Shown here: positions 22,956 through 30,698 of the stretch, in pieces
How the letters are laid out: each line of letters opens with the position of its first letter
Numbering within the stretch: position 1 is the stretch's first letter
NCBI GenBank assembly: GCA_016927855.1
Contig: JAFGLV010000061.1
Coordinates: forward strand, 1-32,986
Reading direction: 5' to 3'
Length of the DNA: 32,986 bases
Source of the DNA: Sedimentisphaerales bacterium
Lineage (GTDB): Bacteria > Planctomycetota > Phycisphaerae > Sedimentisphaerales > Anaerobacaceae
Notes under the pieces: model-generated
What the model was told of the DNA's origin: nothing
The model's input: the letters and a program-made list of their open reading frames with translations, nothing else
Database searches by the model: none
Made by a program: the position numbers and the translations under genes

Positions 22956-24572
22956 TCACCGCGCCCAGAAGGTCACGGGGATACCCTCATCCAACGCATT
23001 CTGGAGGAGACCTTCGCCGTCGAAAAAGCCTTCGGCGTCATTGACCTCGCCCAGCAGCGTGACATTGTATTCGACCTTGCCACCTTCGCTACGGGGCCGG
23101 CTGCTTGTAGCGGCGTACCACTGGCCGGTCGGTAATTGCACCAGGTCGGTGCGTTCGATTTGCCAGTATTTGTCGCCCGTCGGCAAACCAGCCTCCGGAA
23201 TGTCGCGGTATTCGGCCTGTTTCAGACAGACATAGTCCCTGCTCGGATCGATGCACCAGTCGCGGCGCAGGCCTAGACCATCGTAGCGGAGCAGCACGCA
23301 TCCGGCCGGAACGCCTGGCTCGGCCTCCAGCACCGTCATCGGCCCGACGTTGCTGACGTAGGGCCACTGGTCGTGAATCGGGATCAGCACATCGACGTAA
23401 TCGGTGCTGTAGCACTCCACGTGCAGCTTGCCTGCGGGAGCCTTCCCGTGGTCCCGCGGCGCCTCGCCTGAAACGTACGCGTACTCGTACCGACCGTCGA
23501 AGACGGTGGTGCTATAGAGCGTCAGGTTGTCGCGGGCCCACTGGCGCAGGTCTTCGACATCTACCGGGACATTGACCGGGAAGACCTCGTTGTGGGTTGC
23601 GTCCGTCTTGCCGTACGACTCGCTACGGAGTCGGTTTCCCCAGCGCCAGGTGATGGACAGGCCATACTCGCTCTTCCTGACCACGCGCAGGCGGTCGGGC
23701 AGTCCATGCCAGGCTGCTTTGGCCGCTTCGATAATGGCTTCCGCGGCAGGTTCGATGACGCCCCAGTTCGTCACCAGCGGCAGGTTCTGGGGAGCCCCGA
23801 GATCGTAAATGCTCGCCGGACCCGTCCTGGGAAAAGCGAATTCGCCCGTGACCACCCTGATCGGGGAGCTCGATCTCGGCATCGAGTACTTGCGAATACG
23901 CAGAGGCAGCCGCGTCTCGGGGTCCGCCCAAACCTGCTGGGCCAACGTCCGCAGACCCAGCGGTCCCATATCGTAGGTGTCGAACCGGACCACCTGGCGG
24001 TCATCGATCGTGTCGGCGTTTCTCTCGACGGTGGTCGGACTGAGCAATTCCTTCCCGAGGTCGTCCCAATCGCCGACCGCGTATTCCCACGGCGTCTGCG
24101 GATAGGGCTTGGGAGTGAACGCCTCCTGGTGGATCTGCTGACCCCAGTTGCTGTGGTAGAAGCGCCTGATGCCGGCGACATGGTCGCGCATCCCGACGTA
24201 GAAATTGCGGCCGTCCGCATCCTGGCGCTTGCGGAAGCTGCGCCGGTCGCGCAGATTGGCCCATTGCTCGGCACCGTCTTCGTACTGAATCAGCACCCAG
24301 GGCTTGGAGTCTATCGCTCCCTGCACGTCGGCGAGAGTTATGGATGCGGAGCCGCCTGCGAAGAGCAGCAGGTATGCGCCGATCAGCAAGCACGCCGCTA
24401 GCCCAAGGCCCGAGCCAGCCAGCACCGGTCGGAAAGCGAACAGTCTGGGTTGCCTGCTCGGTGTCGTGCGTGCGATTTCGTTCATACCATCTTCCATCAC
24501 CGAGGGCCACGACCTGAGCAGCCGGCCGAGGCCTTTCAATTTGGCATCGAGTTGTTCGTCGTGAGATTTCAT
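22956..24572 (-). CDS. membrane-anchored putative anti-sigma factor with large extracytoplasmic domain
   Basis: The 538-residue protein starts with about 45 cytoplasmic residues (MKSHDEQLDAKLKGLGRLL), a single membrane span (about 48-75, LGLAACLLIGAYLLLF) and a ~460-residue outside region of unknown fold, rich in aromatic residues. Its ATG overlaps the stop of the upstream ECF sigma gene by 4 bases (ATGA, 24569-24572); an earlier ATG at 24593 lacks a ribosome site and would lie inside the sigma gene. The overlap and topology suggest that the N-terminus binds and inhibits the sigma factor while the outside domain senses an envelope signal. No zinc-binding HxxxCxxC anti-sigma motif is visible, so this is inference from context. 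Confidence 0.75.
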   Translation of the reverse strand: MKSHDEQLDAKLKGLGRLLRSWPSVMEDGMNEIARTTPSRQPRLFAFRPVLAGSGLGLAACLLIGAYLLLFAGGSASITLADVQGAIDSKPWVLIQYEDGAEQWANLRDRRSFRKRQDADGRNFYVGMRDHVAGIRRFYHSNWGQQIHQEAFTPKPYPQTPWEYAVGDWDDLGKELLSPTTVERNADTIDDRQVVRFDTYDMGPLGLRTLAQQVWADPETRLPLRIRKYSMPRSSSPIRVVTGEFAFPRTGPASIYDLGAPQNLPLVTNWGVIEPAAEAIIEAAKAAWHGLPDRLRVVRKSEYGLSITWRWGNRLRSESYGKTDATHNEVFPVNVPVDVEDLRQWARDNLTLYSTTVFDGRYEYAYVSGEAPRDHGKAPAGKLHVECYSTDYVDVLIPIHDQWPYVSNVGPMTVLEAEPGVPAGCVLLRYDGLGLRRDWCIDPSRDYVCLKQAEYRDIPEAGLPTGDKYWQIERTDLVQLPTGQWYAATSSRPRSEGGKVEYNVTLLGEVNDAEGFFDGEGLLQNALDEGIPVTFWAR

Positions 24573-25096
24573 AGAAGATCGTCCTTTAGCCATTTGTGTA
24601 GCCGCGCGCGAGCGCGAGAAAGCTGCATGGTCACCGTACCGACCGGTCGTCCGGTCATTTCACTGATGGTCCCTACAGGTCGGTCGTCGAAGTAGTGAAG
24701 CATGACGACGATGCGCTCATGCCTGGGCAGTCGCATGACGGCGTCGAGCAGCCGCCGGTTGGCCTCATCGACTTCTCCGTTGCTCGGCGCCTCGGATGGC
24801 TCGACCGCAGGCGGTTCGTTCTCTGCCGCTCTGTGCGCCTGCTTGCGAATCCGCAATGCCTGGCGCCGCGCGATCTTGCACACCCACGGTCCGAACGACG
24901 AGCCGATGCGCAAGCCGCCCAGATTCCGGTAGGCGGCCACGAAAGCCTCCTGAGCGGCATCCTGGGCCGCGTGGTAATCGCCCAGGACCGCCAGCGCCAC
25001 CGCGAGCACGGAACGCTCGTGCCGCCGAAACAGAACGGCATACGCCTCCCGGTCGCCGCCCAAGGCAACCTGCACCAGTTCAGAGTCCGACTGCAT
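24569..25096 (-). CDS. ECF-type RNA polymerase sigma factor
   Basis: The 175-residue protein has region 2 (DREAYAVLFRRHERSVLAVALAVLGD, then AQDAAQEAFVAAYRNL) and region 4 (RLPRHERIVVMLHYFDDRPVGTISEMTGRPVGTVTMQLSRARARL), with no region 1 or 3, as in ECF factors. AGGAG lies 5 bases before the ATG at 25096. The region between regions 2 and 4 (AHRAAENEPPAVEPSEAPS) is a variable linker. It is followed with a 4-base overlap by its putative membrane-anchored anti-sigma factor. Its target promoter is not known; a self-promoter in 25097-25291 could not be identified. Confidence 0.92.
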   Translation of the reverse strand: MQSDSELVQVALGGDREAYAVLFRRHERSVLAVALAVLGDYHAAQDAAQEAFVAAYRNLGGLRIGSSFGPWVCKIARRQALRIRKQAHRAAENEPPAVEPSEAPSNGEVDEANRRLLDAVMRLPRHERIVVMLHYFDDRPVGTISEMTGRPVGTVTMQLSRARARLHKWLKDDLL

Positions 25097-25229
25097 CACT
25101 ACTCCTGACACGATCCTGACCGAAAAACGCGTTCTTCTACCCAATAGAGACCTGCGGCAGCCGTTATGCAACTCGCGGGCCCAGATTCTCACTCATTTGC
25201 GGAGCATCTTCGCGAAAGCACTGTATATC

Positions 25230-25238
25230 TGCTATGAT
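25230..25238 (+). promoter_or_regulatory. extended -10 promoter of the GNAT/CYTH genes
   Basis: TGC-TATGAT (25230-25238) is an extended -10 element, 53 bases before the GTG at 25292. The -35 is weak. The gap to the divergent sigma gene is 195 bases. Confidence 0.5.
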
Positions 25239-25291
25239 GTGCAGCTACGTCCAGACCGCGTCAACGAGGCTCACCAATACGAGGGGCGTTT

Positions 25292-25804
25292 GTGACCGGG
25301 AAGAATGACCTGTTGGAACCGATGAGTGAAGGAGACATCGACGTTGCGGCGGCGCTCGTGGCGCGGGCAATGAACCCCGACGAAGGACGCTGGGCGGCGC
25401 GGACGATGGGGTTTCACTTCGGCTGCCAAGCGCACGGACTCGACGATGGGCGCAGCTACTTCGTCAAGCGGCAGGGCGGGACGCTCGTGGGGTTGGTCGG
25501 GCTGCACCATGCGGTTTGGGGACCCGAAGAAAACGTGTGGCTGGCTTGGTTTGCCGTCGATCCGGATTGGCAGGGGAAAGGCCTGGGTCGAGAGTTGCTC
25601 ACGGCTGTCGAGCGCATCGCGATGGAGCGGGGCTTTCGCAAATTGCTGGTCGAGACCTACGAGCACGCCGATTTCGACAAGGCCCGGCGGTTCTACGAGC
25701 GCAGCGGCTTCCGGCGCGCAGGCGAGATCGCGAACTACCTGCCCGACGGCGCGCCGATGGTCGTCTACGCCAAGCGTCTCGGACAGCAATCACAGGGGCT
25801 TTGA
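25292..25804 (+). CDS. GNAT-family N-acetyltransferase
   Basis: The 170-residue enzyme transfers acetyl from acetyl-CoA to an amine. The fold is seen in VGLVGLHHAVWG (strands 2-3), AWFAVDPDWQGKGLGRELLTAVE (strand 4 and the Q/RxxGxG/A CoA loop, here QGKGLG) and KARRFYERSGFRRAGEI (C-terminal). The GTG start follows GAGGGG (25281-25286). Its stop overlaps the next ATG by one base, so the two are co-transcribed. The substrate is unknown. Confidence 0.87.
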   Translation: MTGKNDLLEPMSEGDIDVAAALVARAMNPDEGRWAARTMGFHFGCQAHGLDDGRSYFVKRQGGTLVGLVGLHHAVWGPEENVWLAWFAVDPDWQGKGLGRELLTAVERIAMERGFRKLLVETYEHADFDKARRFYERSGFRRAGEIANYLPDGAPMVVYAKRLGQQSQGL

Positions 25805-26325
25805 TGAATCGGAATATCGAGATCAAGGCGAAGGTACAGGACCTACAACCGATCCGCGCGCGGGTAAAGCCGTTGGCTGACGAAGGGCCAACCGTTTTGG
25901 AGCAGGAGGACACGTTCTTCGTTTGCCCTCACGGGCGGCTCAAGTTGCGGCGGTTCCAGGGCCAGGCGGAGGCGGAGCTGATCTACTACGAGCGGCCCGA
26001 CTCGGCGCAACCGAAGGAGAGTCGCTACCTGGTGCATCGAACGCTAGATACCGACGGCTTGTGCGCGGCGCTGGGCGCGGCGTTGGGTGTTCGCGGCGTG
26101 GTTCGCAAGCACAGGACCCTGTATCTGGTCGGCGGCACGAGGGTGCATCTGGACGAGGTGGAAGGACTTGGAACCTTCGTAGAACTGGAAGTCGTCCTCA
26201 CAGCCGAAGAGACTCGCTCTGACGGCATCGTCAGCGCGAACAGTCTGATGGATCAACTTGGGATTCCGCCGGAGGGTTTGGTCACCGGCGCCTACATCGA
26301 CCTGATCGAACAGGCAGCAATGTAG
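25804..26325 (+). CDS. CYTH-domain protein (class IV adenylyl cyclase/thiamine triphosphatase-like)
   Basis: The 173-residue protein starts with NIEIKAKV, the N-terminal acidic/Lys triphosphate-binding motif of CYTH proteins. RLKLRRFQ, AELIYYERPD, KHRTLYLVGGTRVHLDEVEGLGTFVELEVVL and YIDLI complete the tunnel-fold pattern with Arg/Lys and Glu ligands. The family includes CyaB-type adenylyl cyclases and triphosphatases; which activity applies here cannot be told. It overlaps the GNAT stop by one base (TGATG) and ends before a convergent hairpin pair. Length fits the family. Confidence 0.87.
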   Translation: MNRNIEIKAKVQDLQPIRARVKPLADEGPTVLEQEDTFFVCPHGRLKLRRFQGQAEAELIYYERPDSAQPKESRYLVHRTLDTDGLCAALGAALGVRGVVRKHRTLYLVGGTRVHLDEVEGLGTFVELEVVLTAEETRSDGIVSANSLMDQLGIPPEGLVTGAYIDLIEQAAM

Positions 26326-26334
26326 CCCAGCCGC

Positions 26335-26378
26335 CCCCAGCTGGGGACCTCGAGCGATCACCCCCGAGGGCGGGGGTG
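26335..26378. terminator. two hairpins in a convergent gap, possible bidirectional terminator
   Basis: CCCCAGCTGGGG (26335-26346) is a perfect palindrome, and CACCCCC (26359-26365) pairs with GGGGGTG (26372-26378) around a 6-base loop. They lie between the stops of the CYTH gene (26325) and the convergent protease gene (26390). No T-run follows, so they are less certain as intrinsic terminators; the second is also similar to repeats found between genes in related genomes. Confidence 0.5.
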
Positions 26379-26389
26379 CCACCTGGCGC

Positions 26390-27655
26390 CTACGACGACC
26401 GGGCTTTGGCGGTTTGGGCGGTGCGCTGGGCCGCGACGTCGAGAGTTCGCTTGCAGCGCGGACATTGCACGGTATCGGCCTTGAAATTGGGCGGGATCTT
26501 GAGGTTCAGGCCGCAGGTGCAGGCCAGGAACGCAAAGCCGTTGACCTTGCGCATGATGTCGCCGACTTGGTGGAGTTGCCGCTGGGTTCGCTCCGCCTTC
26601 GTCGGTTCGGCACGGCCTTCGCGGATAGGGACTTGCTCTTTCTGCTTCAGCACCGCGGCGGGAACAATGCTCTTCGAGCCGGTCACCTGCGCGTACGCCT
26701 GCGAGTAGTCCTGATAGGACGCGCCCTGGGACATGTTGCGCAGGATGCGGATTCGCTCGGAGATCGGCGGGTGCGTGCTGGTCAGGTCGGAGAGCTTCAT
26801 CTTGCCCTTCTTCTTGAAGGGGTTGACGAAGTACATCGGCGCCGTCGCGTCGTTGGCGGACGCCAATTGCGGCGCGGGATCGCTGGAGATCTTCTCCAGG
26901 GCGCTGGCGAGCCCCTCGGGATAGCGCGTCAGACGCGCGGCGCCGGCGTCGGCGAGGTATTCGCGCCGGCGCGAGAGAGCGAAGTACAGCAGGTGCGCCA
27001 TGATCGGCGCCAGGACCGCCGCGAGGATCGCGAGGACCAGCATGACGATCTGGGCCTGACCACCACCTTGGTTGCCGCTGGAGTACCGGCGGCGCGAGCC
27101 GGTCATGGAACTGTAGAACATGCCGCGCAGGAAAACCTGCGAGAGAATGACGATGCCCCCCAGCATAATGCCAGCCAGCGTCACGTAGAGGATGTCGCGA
27201 TGGAGGATGTGACTGATCTCGTGCGCGACGACCCCCTGGAGCTCGTCGCGATTGAGCCGTGCCAGCAGGCCCGCCGTGACAGCCACGGACGCGGTTTGAG
27301 GGCTGCGGCCGGTGGCAAAGGCATTGGGGGCCGGGTCATTGATGATGTAGACCTTCGGCATGGCAGGCAGACCCGCCGCGATCTTCATCTCTTCCACGAT
27401 GTTAAAAAGCTGCGGATGGACGTCATGCGTGACCCGCTGGGCTCGGCTGGCGGCCAGCAGAATCTGATCGCCCGACGAGAAGCTCACCAGAGACAGGACC
27501 AGCCAGATGACGGTGGCAATGATGATCCCGAAGAAACCGCCTTCGGGCCCGAAGATGGCCAGCCCGATGACAAAGCCCAGCAGGAGCAGGACCGCCGCCA
27601 TCAGCATCATCAGGAAGATCGAGTTGCGTTTGTTCGCTCTAATCAGTTCCCACAT
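26390..27655 (-). CDS. htpX: HtpX-like M48 membrane zinc metalloprotease with C-terminal zinc ribbon
   Basis: The 421-residue protein has two N-terminal membrane spans (about 12-35 and 42-60), the HEISH zinc motif (145-149) after LNRDELQGVVA, a further membrane region (about 160-215) and the third ligand Glu in RRREYLADAGAARL. It probably degrades damaged membrane proteins. After the protease region a tail (about 290-421) ends with a zinc ribbon, CTCGLNLKIPPNFKADTVQCPRC-type (two Cys pairs), absent from E. coli HtpX. The ATG at 27655 is preferred over a GTG 12 bases upstream; neither has a strong ribosome site. It lies 166 bases after lemA on the same strand; HtpX/LemA pairs are common. Confidence 0.87.
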   Translation of the reverse strand: MWELIRANKRNSIFLMMLMAAVLLLLGFVIGLAIFGPEGGFFGIIIATVIWLVLSLVSFSSGDQILLAASRAQRVTHDVHPQLFNIVEEMKIAAGLPAMPKVYIINDPAPNAFATGRSPQTASVAVTAGLLARLNRDELQGVVAHEISHILHRDILYVTLAGIMLGGIVILSQVFLRGMFYSSMTGSRRRYSSGNQGGGQAQIVMLVLAILAAVLAPIMAHLLYFALSRRREYLADAGAARLTRYPEGLASALEKISSDPAPQLASANDATAPMYFVNPFKKKGKMKLSDLTSTHPPISERIRILRNMSQGASYQDYSQAYAQVTGSKSIVPAAVLKQKEQVPIREGRAEPTKAERTQRQLHQVGDIMRKVNGFAFLACTCGLNLKIPPNFKADTVQCPRCKRTLDVAAQRTAQTAKARSS

Positions 27656-27821
27656 AGTCGCTCGCACCGTCTCTGTGCCGGTTCATCTCTGTTCGTTCTT
27701 CCCTGCGCAAGACTTCTCCAGCACGGCCCGTGCCGCTGAGCCGACTCGGACGTGAGCGCAAACTGGCTGCGCCGGCCAACGAACCGGCGATCCGGCCGGA
27801 AGGAGAGCACCGCCGGTGTCA

Positions 27822-28391
27822 CTATGAGAAGCTGACCTTCGGGACCTCACGCTCCGCGGCGTTCTCCACCTCGAAGAAATCGCGCTTGGTGAAGCCAAAC
27901 ATCCCCGCCACGATGTTCGACGGGAACATCTGCGTCTTGTTGTTGAAGAACAGCACCTGGTCATTGTAGTTCTGCCGCGCGAACGCAATCTTGTTCTCGG
28001 TGCTGGTCAGTTCCTCCTGTAACGCCAGGAAGTTCTGATTCGCCTTCAGGTCGGGGTAGTTCTCCACCACGAGCATGAATTTGCTCAGGGCATCGGCGAG
28101 CTGTCCCTCGGCCTGTGACGCCTCGGCAACGGTCTTGGCGCCCATCGCTTTGCTGCGTGCCTCGGTGATAGCCTCGAACGTGCCCCGCTCGTGCTTCATG
28201 TAGCCCTTGGCGGTCTCGACGAGATTGGGGATCAGGTCGTGGCGGCGCTTCAACTGCACGTCGATCTGCGACCAGGCATTGTCCACCTGGTTGCGCAGGC
28301 GCACCAAGCCGTTGTAGATGCCGACCAGGATCAGGGCTAGCAGTATCGCGATACCGAAGAAAACGGCCAGAACGATGAGTGCTCCTTCCAT
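27822..28391 (-). CDS. lemA: LemA family membrane protein
   Basis: The 189-residue protein has one N-terminal membrane span (5-27) and the LemA helical domain: YNGLVRLRNQVDNAWSQIDVQLKRRHDLIPNLVETAKGY, ending with FFNNKTQMFPSNIVAGMFGF. LemA proteins are conserved but of unclear function, often beside HtpX-type proteases. The ATG follows GAAGGAGAG (plus 28395-28403), giving high start confidence. It lies 36 bases after the tiny ORF at 28428-28511 and ends 166 bases before the htpX-like gene. Confidence 0.93.
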   Translation of the reverse strand: MEGALIVLAVFFGIAILLALILVGIYNGLVRLRNQVDNAWSQIDVQLKRRHDLIPNLVETAKGYMKHERGTFEAITEARSKAMGAKTVAEASQAEGQLADALSKFMLVVENYPDLKANQNFLALQEELTSTENKIAFARQNYNDQVLFFNNKTQMFPSNIVAGMFGFTKRDFFEVENAAEREVPKVSFS

Positions 28392-28427
28392 GCTCTCTCC
28401 TTCTCTGTCTTAGAAACGATAAGCGGT

Positions 28428-28511
28428 TTAGGATGATTTCTTCTTCATGATAAGAGCCAAGATAATGGCAACCGCACCCACCCCGAGCAACACCCAAGTC
28501 AACGTCGTCAT
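28428..28511 (-). CDS. 27-residue single-span membrane protein, too short for ordinary calling
   Basis: The ATG (28511) to TAA frame encodes MTTLTWVLLGVGAVAIILAL-IMKKKSS: a 20-residue hydrophobic span with a Lys-rich cytosolic end. AAAGGGG lies 6 bases before the ATG, a far better site than expected by chance. It sits in the lemA operon, 36 bases before lemA and downstream of the zinc-ribbon gene, all on the same strand. Its size and topology fit a small membrane regulatory or stabilising protein. Function and conservation are unknown. Confidence 0.65.
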   Translation of the reverse strand: MTTLTWVLLGVGAVAIILALIMKKKSS

Positions 28512-28640
28512 GAGACACCCCTTTCACAAGACAGTCCCGATATGTGATCGAACGCACACTGCATACTGCATCGCGAATCTTGGCTCTGTTCTATGGCAAC
28601 CTGTCCGATAATGACGGCGCAGGATCTGTTTCGCGCTCTC

Positions 28641-29045
28641 CTACTGAGGGTCCTCTTGCCCACGGCCGAACATGTCGGCCAGCAGCCTCTGAATACGGCT
28701 CTCCTTGTCGAGCTGCGCTCTGTCGAGAATATCCGCCAGCTCGCCACGGTCGAACCAGAGACCGTGGTTGCGTCGACATTTGTCGATCCGCAGCGCCGGC
28801 GTCGCCTGGCCGACAACGATCTTGCCCATTTTCTTGTCACAGATTGGGCACCTGCGGGATGCTTCGGTTGAGGAGGGGTCGTCCCGGAAAGAGGCGAGCA
28901 GATCGGTGGCTTTGCGCCGGTCGTCCATGAGCAGCTCCAACTCCCCGGCGTCCAGCCAGATGCCGCCGCAGCCGACGCAATGGTCGATTTCGACGTCCGC
29001 CAACTCCAAGGTCACCATTGCCTCCCCGCATGCAGGGCAGTCCAT
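28641..29045 (-). CDS. TFIIB-type zinc-ribbon protein
   Basis: The 134-residue protein has two zinc-ribbon halves: CPAC (3-6) with CVGCGGIWLDAGELELL (23-39), then CPIC (66-69) with KCRRNHGLWFDRGELADIL (88-106). Both have the family-typical GxWxDxGEL sequence. Such zf-TFIIB proteins are widespread and of unknown role. GGAGG lies 6 bases before the ATG. It heads the same-strand group with the tiny ORF, lemA and the HtpX-like gene; the HtpX-like protein also has a zinc ribbon, so zinc-ribbon-mediated contacts within the group are possible (inference). Confidence 0.85.
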   Translation of the reverse strand: MDCPACGEAMVTLELADVEIDHCVGCGGIWLDAGELELLMDDRRKATDLLASFRDDPSSTEASRRCPICDKKMGKIVVGQATPALRIDKCRRNHGLWFDRGELADILDRAQLDKESRIQRLLADMFGRGQEDPQ

Positions 29046-29726
29046 TTGCAGCCTCCACGATCGCGTCCGGACCGCAGACGTCCCACGCGGCGCCGTTCGC
29101 GAGGAAACGGCCTTGGCCTGGGCGCCGGCCCATCCATTCTATCGGCATAGACGCACGGACCGGCACAATATTCAATCCCCTCGCAGGCAGGAGCGGCAGA
29201 CCCCGTTGCCGCCTCCATGCCTTTGGCGCCGGTCTACGTCAAGCGAATGGTACTCCGATCGGACCCCAGGGTCAAGCGGCTGCACCGGTCTTTGTGCCAG
29301 GCGCCACGGATGCTGTCTGGCTGTCTGAACCCTCGGTCAGCAAGAAAATTCGCGTAGATTCACTTTTTCGCATCCACATCGCTGCGTTGGATTTCGCCTA
29401 ACCGTTGGATAGTAGGCCTCGATGACAGGGCGGCCTGTGGATCGAGCGAAGGCGCAGGAGGCGGGCGGAGCTGCGTCTTCGCTGTTGTCTGGCCCACCGT
29501 CGAGACACGCAGACATGTTGGCTCCCTGAGACCGCCCGGGCAGCCACCCACCCGGCAAGTAGTCCGTTCCGTCCATTCCCCCTCAGATCGAAGGGGCTTT
29601 TCGCCCCGCCAACAGGAGACCGGCAGGGCGATATTTGCCCTTGACGGTCGGGGTTGGCTGGCCGTAACATTAACCCTTTTGCAGCAGTCGGCAACGGTTG
29701 GGGCTGCGATCTTGAGGGCGTACGCG
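29046..29726. other. 681-bp intergenic stretch with small hairpins
   Basis: No convincing gene is seen; open frames in both strands lack ribosome sites and domain character. Hairpins: GGGGC-TTTTC-GCCCC (29593-29607) and AGGGC-GATATTT-GCCCT (29625-29641). CCCC(29578-29581)/GGGG could form an alternative pairing with the first. These could attenuate transcription of the amidohydrolase gene. GAGGG (29714-29718) is its ribosome site. Confidence 0.45.
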
Positions 29727-30569
29727 ATGATTGTTGACTGTCATACACATGTTCGAGCCTCGGACAAGACGGAGGTGGCCGAGCACCTGGCCGCGACCGA
29801 GACAGTTGACGCCTGCATTGTCCTGGGCACGCTCGACGAATCGCGCGACCGCACTAACAAGGTCCTGGCCGATTATGTGGCCCAACACAGCGACCGCATG
29901 GTCGGTTTCGCGGTCATAGACCCCACGCAGGATCCGATCGGCGGCAAGGACCTGGCCGAGCTGACCGAGAAGCTCGGCTTGAAAGGCTTTGTGCTTTATT
30001 GTGCCAAGTCCGGGTTTCATCCCGCCCACAGCCAGGCAATGCGTTTCTACGCGGCGGCCCAGGAGATGGGTCTGCCGGTCTTCTTTCACAACGGCTGCCA
30101 TGCCCTCAACGCTGAGGCGGAGCTGGCCTACGCGCAACCCTACCTGCTGGATGAGGTTGCCAGGAGCCATCCCGACCTGAAGATCATCATCGGAAACATG
30201 GGCGTGCCGTTCGTCGAACAGACCCTGTCCATGGTGGCCAAGCACGAGCGGGTCTTTGCCGACCTGACCATCCGACCGGGAAAGGTCTGGCAGACCTATA
30301 ATATTGTCGTTGCCGCTCATGAGAGGGAGGTGATGGATCGTCTCGTCTTCGGCAGCGGCTATCCTCTCAGCCACGCCGGCGAGTGCATCGAGACGCTGCT
30401 CGGTTTCAACATGCTCCTGGCCGACACCAAGCTGCCGACAGTGCCGCGCGCCAGCATCCGAAACGTAATCGAGCGCGATTCGCTGGAACGGCTGGGCTTG
30501 GAGCACGAGCAGATCAAGCGGGCCGAGCACAAACCGCAGACCGTCGTCAGCCAAAAGCAGGACAAGTAG
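29727..30569 (+). CDS. amidohydrolase-2-like TIM-barrel protein with altered metal ligands
   Basis: The 280-residue protein has the family's DCHTHV near the N-terminus (HxH) and FFHNG (~128). Elsewhere, however, two normally conserved positions are changed: the usual aHxG strand is IIIGNMG (~155), and the usual FGSDxP is FGSGYP (~211), so a His and an Asp ligand are missing. The GTG-less ATG at 29727 has GAGGG 8 bases upstream; a frame from 29679 adds 16 unlikely residues. It may bind metal differently or have a non-hydrolytic role. It is followed by a small ORF and a sodium symporter on the same strand. The substrate is unknown. Confidence 0.82.
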   Translation: MIVDCHTHVRASDKTEVAEHLAATETVDACIVLGTLDESRDRTNKVLADYVAQHSDRMVGFAVIDPTQDPIGGKDLAELTEKLGLKGFVLYCAKSGFHPAHSQAMRFYAAAQEMGLPVFFHNGCHALNAEAELAYAQPYLLDEVARSHPDLKIIIGNMGVPFVEQTLSMVAKHERVFADLTIRPGKVWQTYNIVVAAHEREVMDRLVFGSGYPLSHAGECIETLLGFNMLLADTKLPTVPRASIRNVIERDSLERLGLEHEQIKRAEHKPQTVVSQKQDK

Positions 30570-30692
30570 ATGCCCATGGCCGAGCCTCGGCACGACCAAG
30601 AGACGACCACAGAACCCGCTGTCAACTCGACGTCGGCTGGGATAAGGCTGTTTCTCCTGTTCGCCCACATCCTCCTGCACCTACAAGCGTGA
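30570..30692 (+). CDS. possible 40-residue small membrane protein
   Basis: A 41-codon frame begins at the base after the amidohydrolase TAG and ends 6 bases before the symporter ATG. The N-terminal half is polar (MPMAEPRHDQETTTEPA), the C-terminal half hydrophobic (IRLFLLFAHILLHLQA). About 75% of its codons end in G or C, as in real neighbours, and AGGA lies 8 bases before the ATG. Bacterial NSS symporters can have tiny partner subunits (MetS of MetPS), but this sequence does not resemble MetS. Real or not is uncertain. Confidence 0.4.
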   Translation: MPMAEPRHDQETTTEPAVNSTSAGIRLFLLFAHILLHLQA

Positions 30693-30698
30693 GAGCTC

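Noticed and set aside
26414..27739. 441-codon plus-strand frame opposite the HtpX-like gene
   Set aside because: Composition is His/Arg/Asp-rich without fold signals, and the opposite strand has HEISH and other M48 features.
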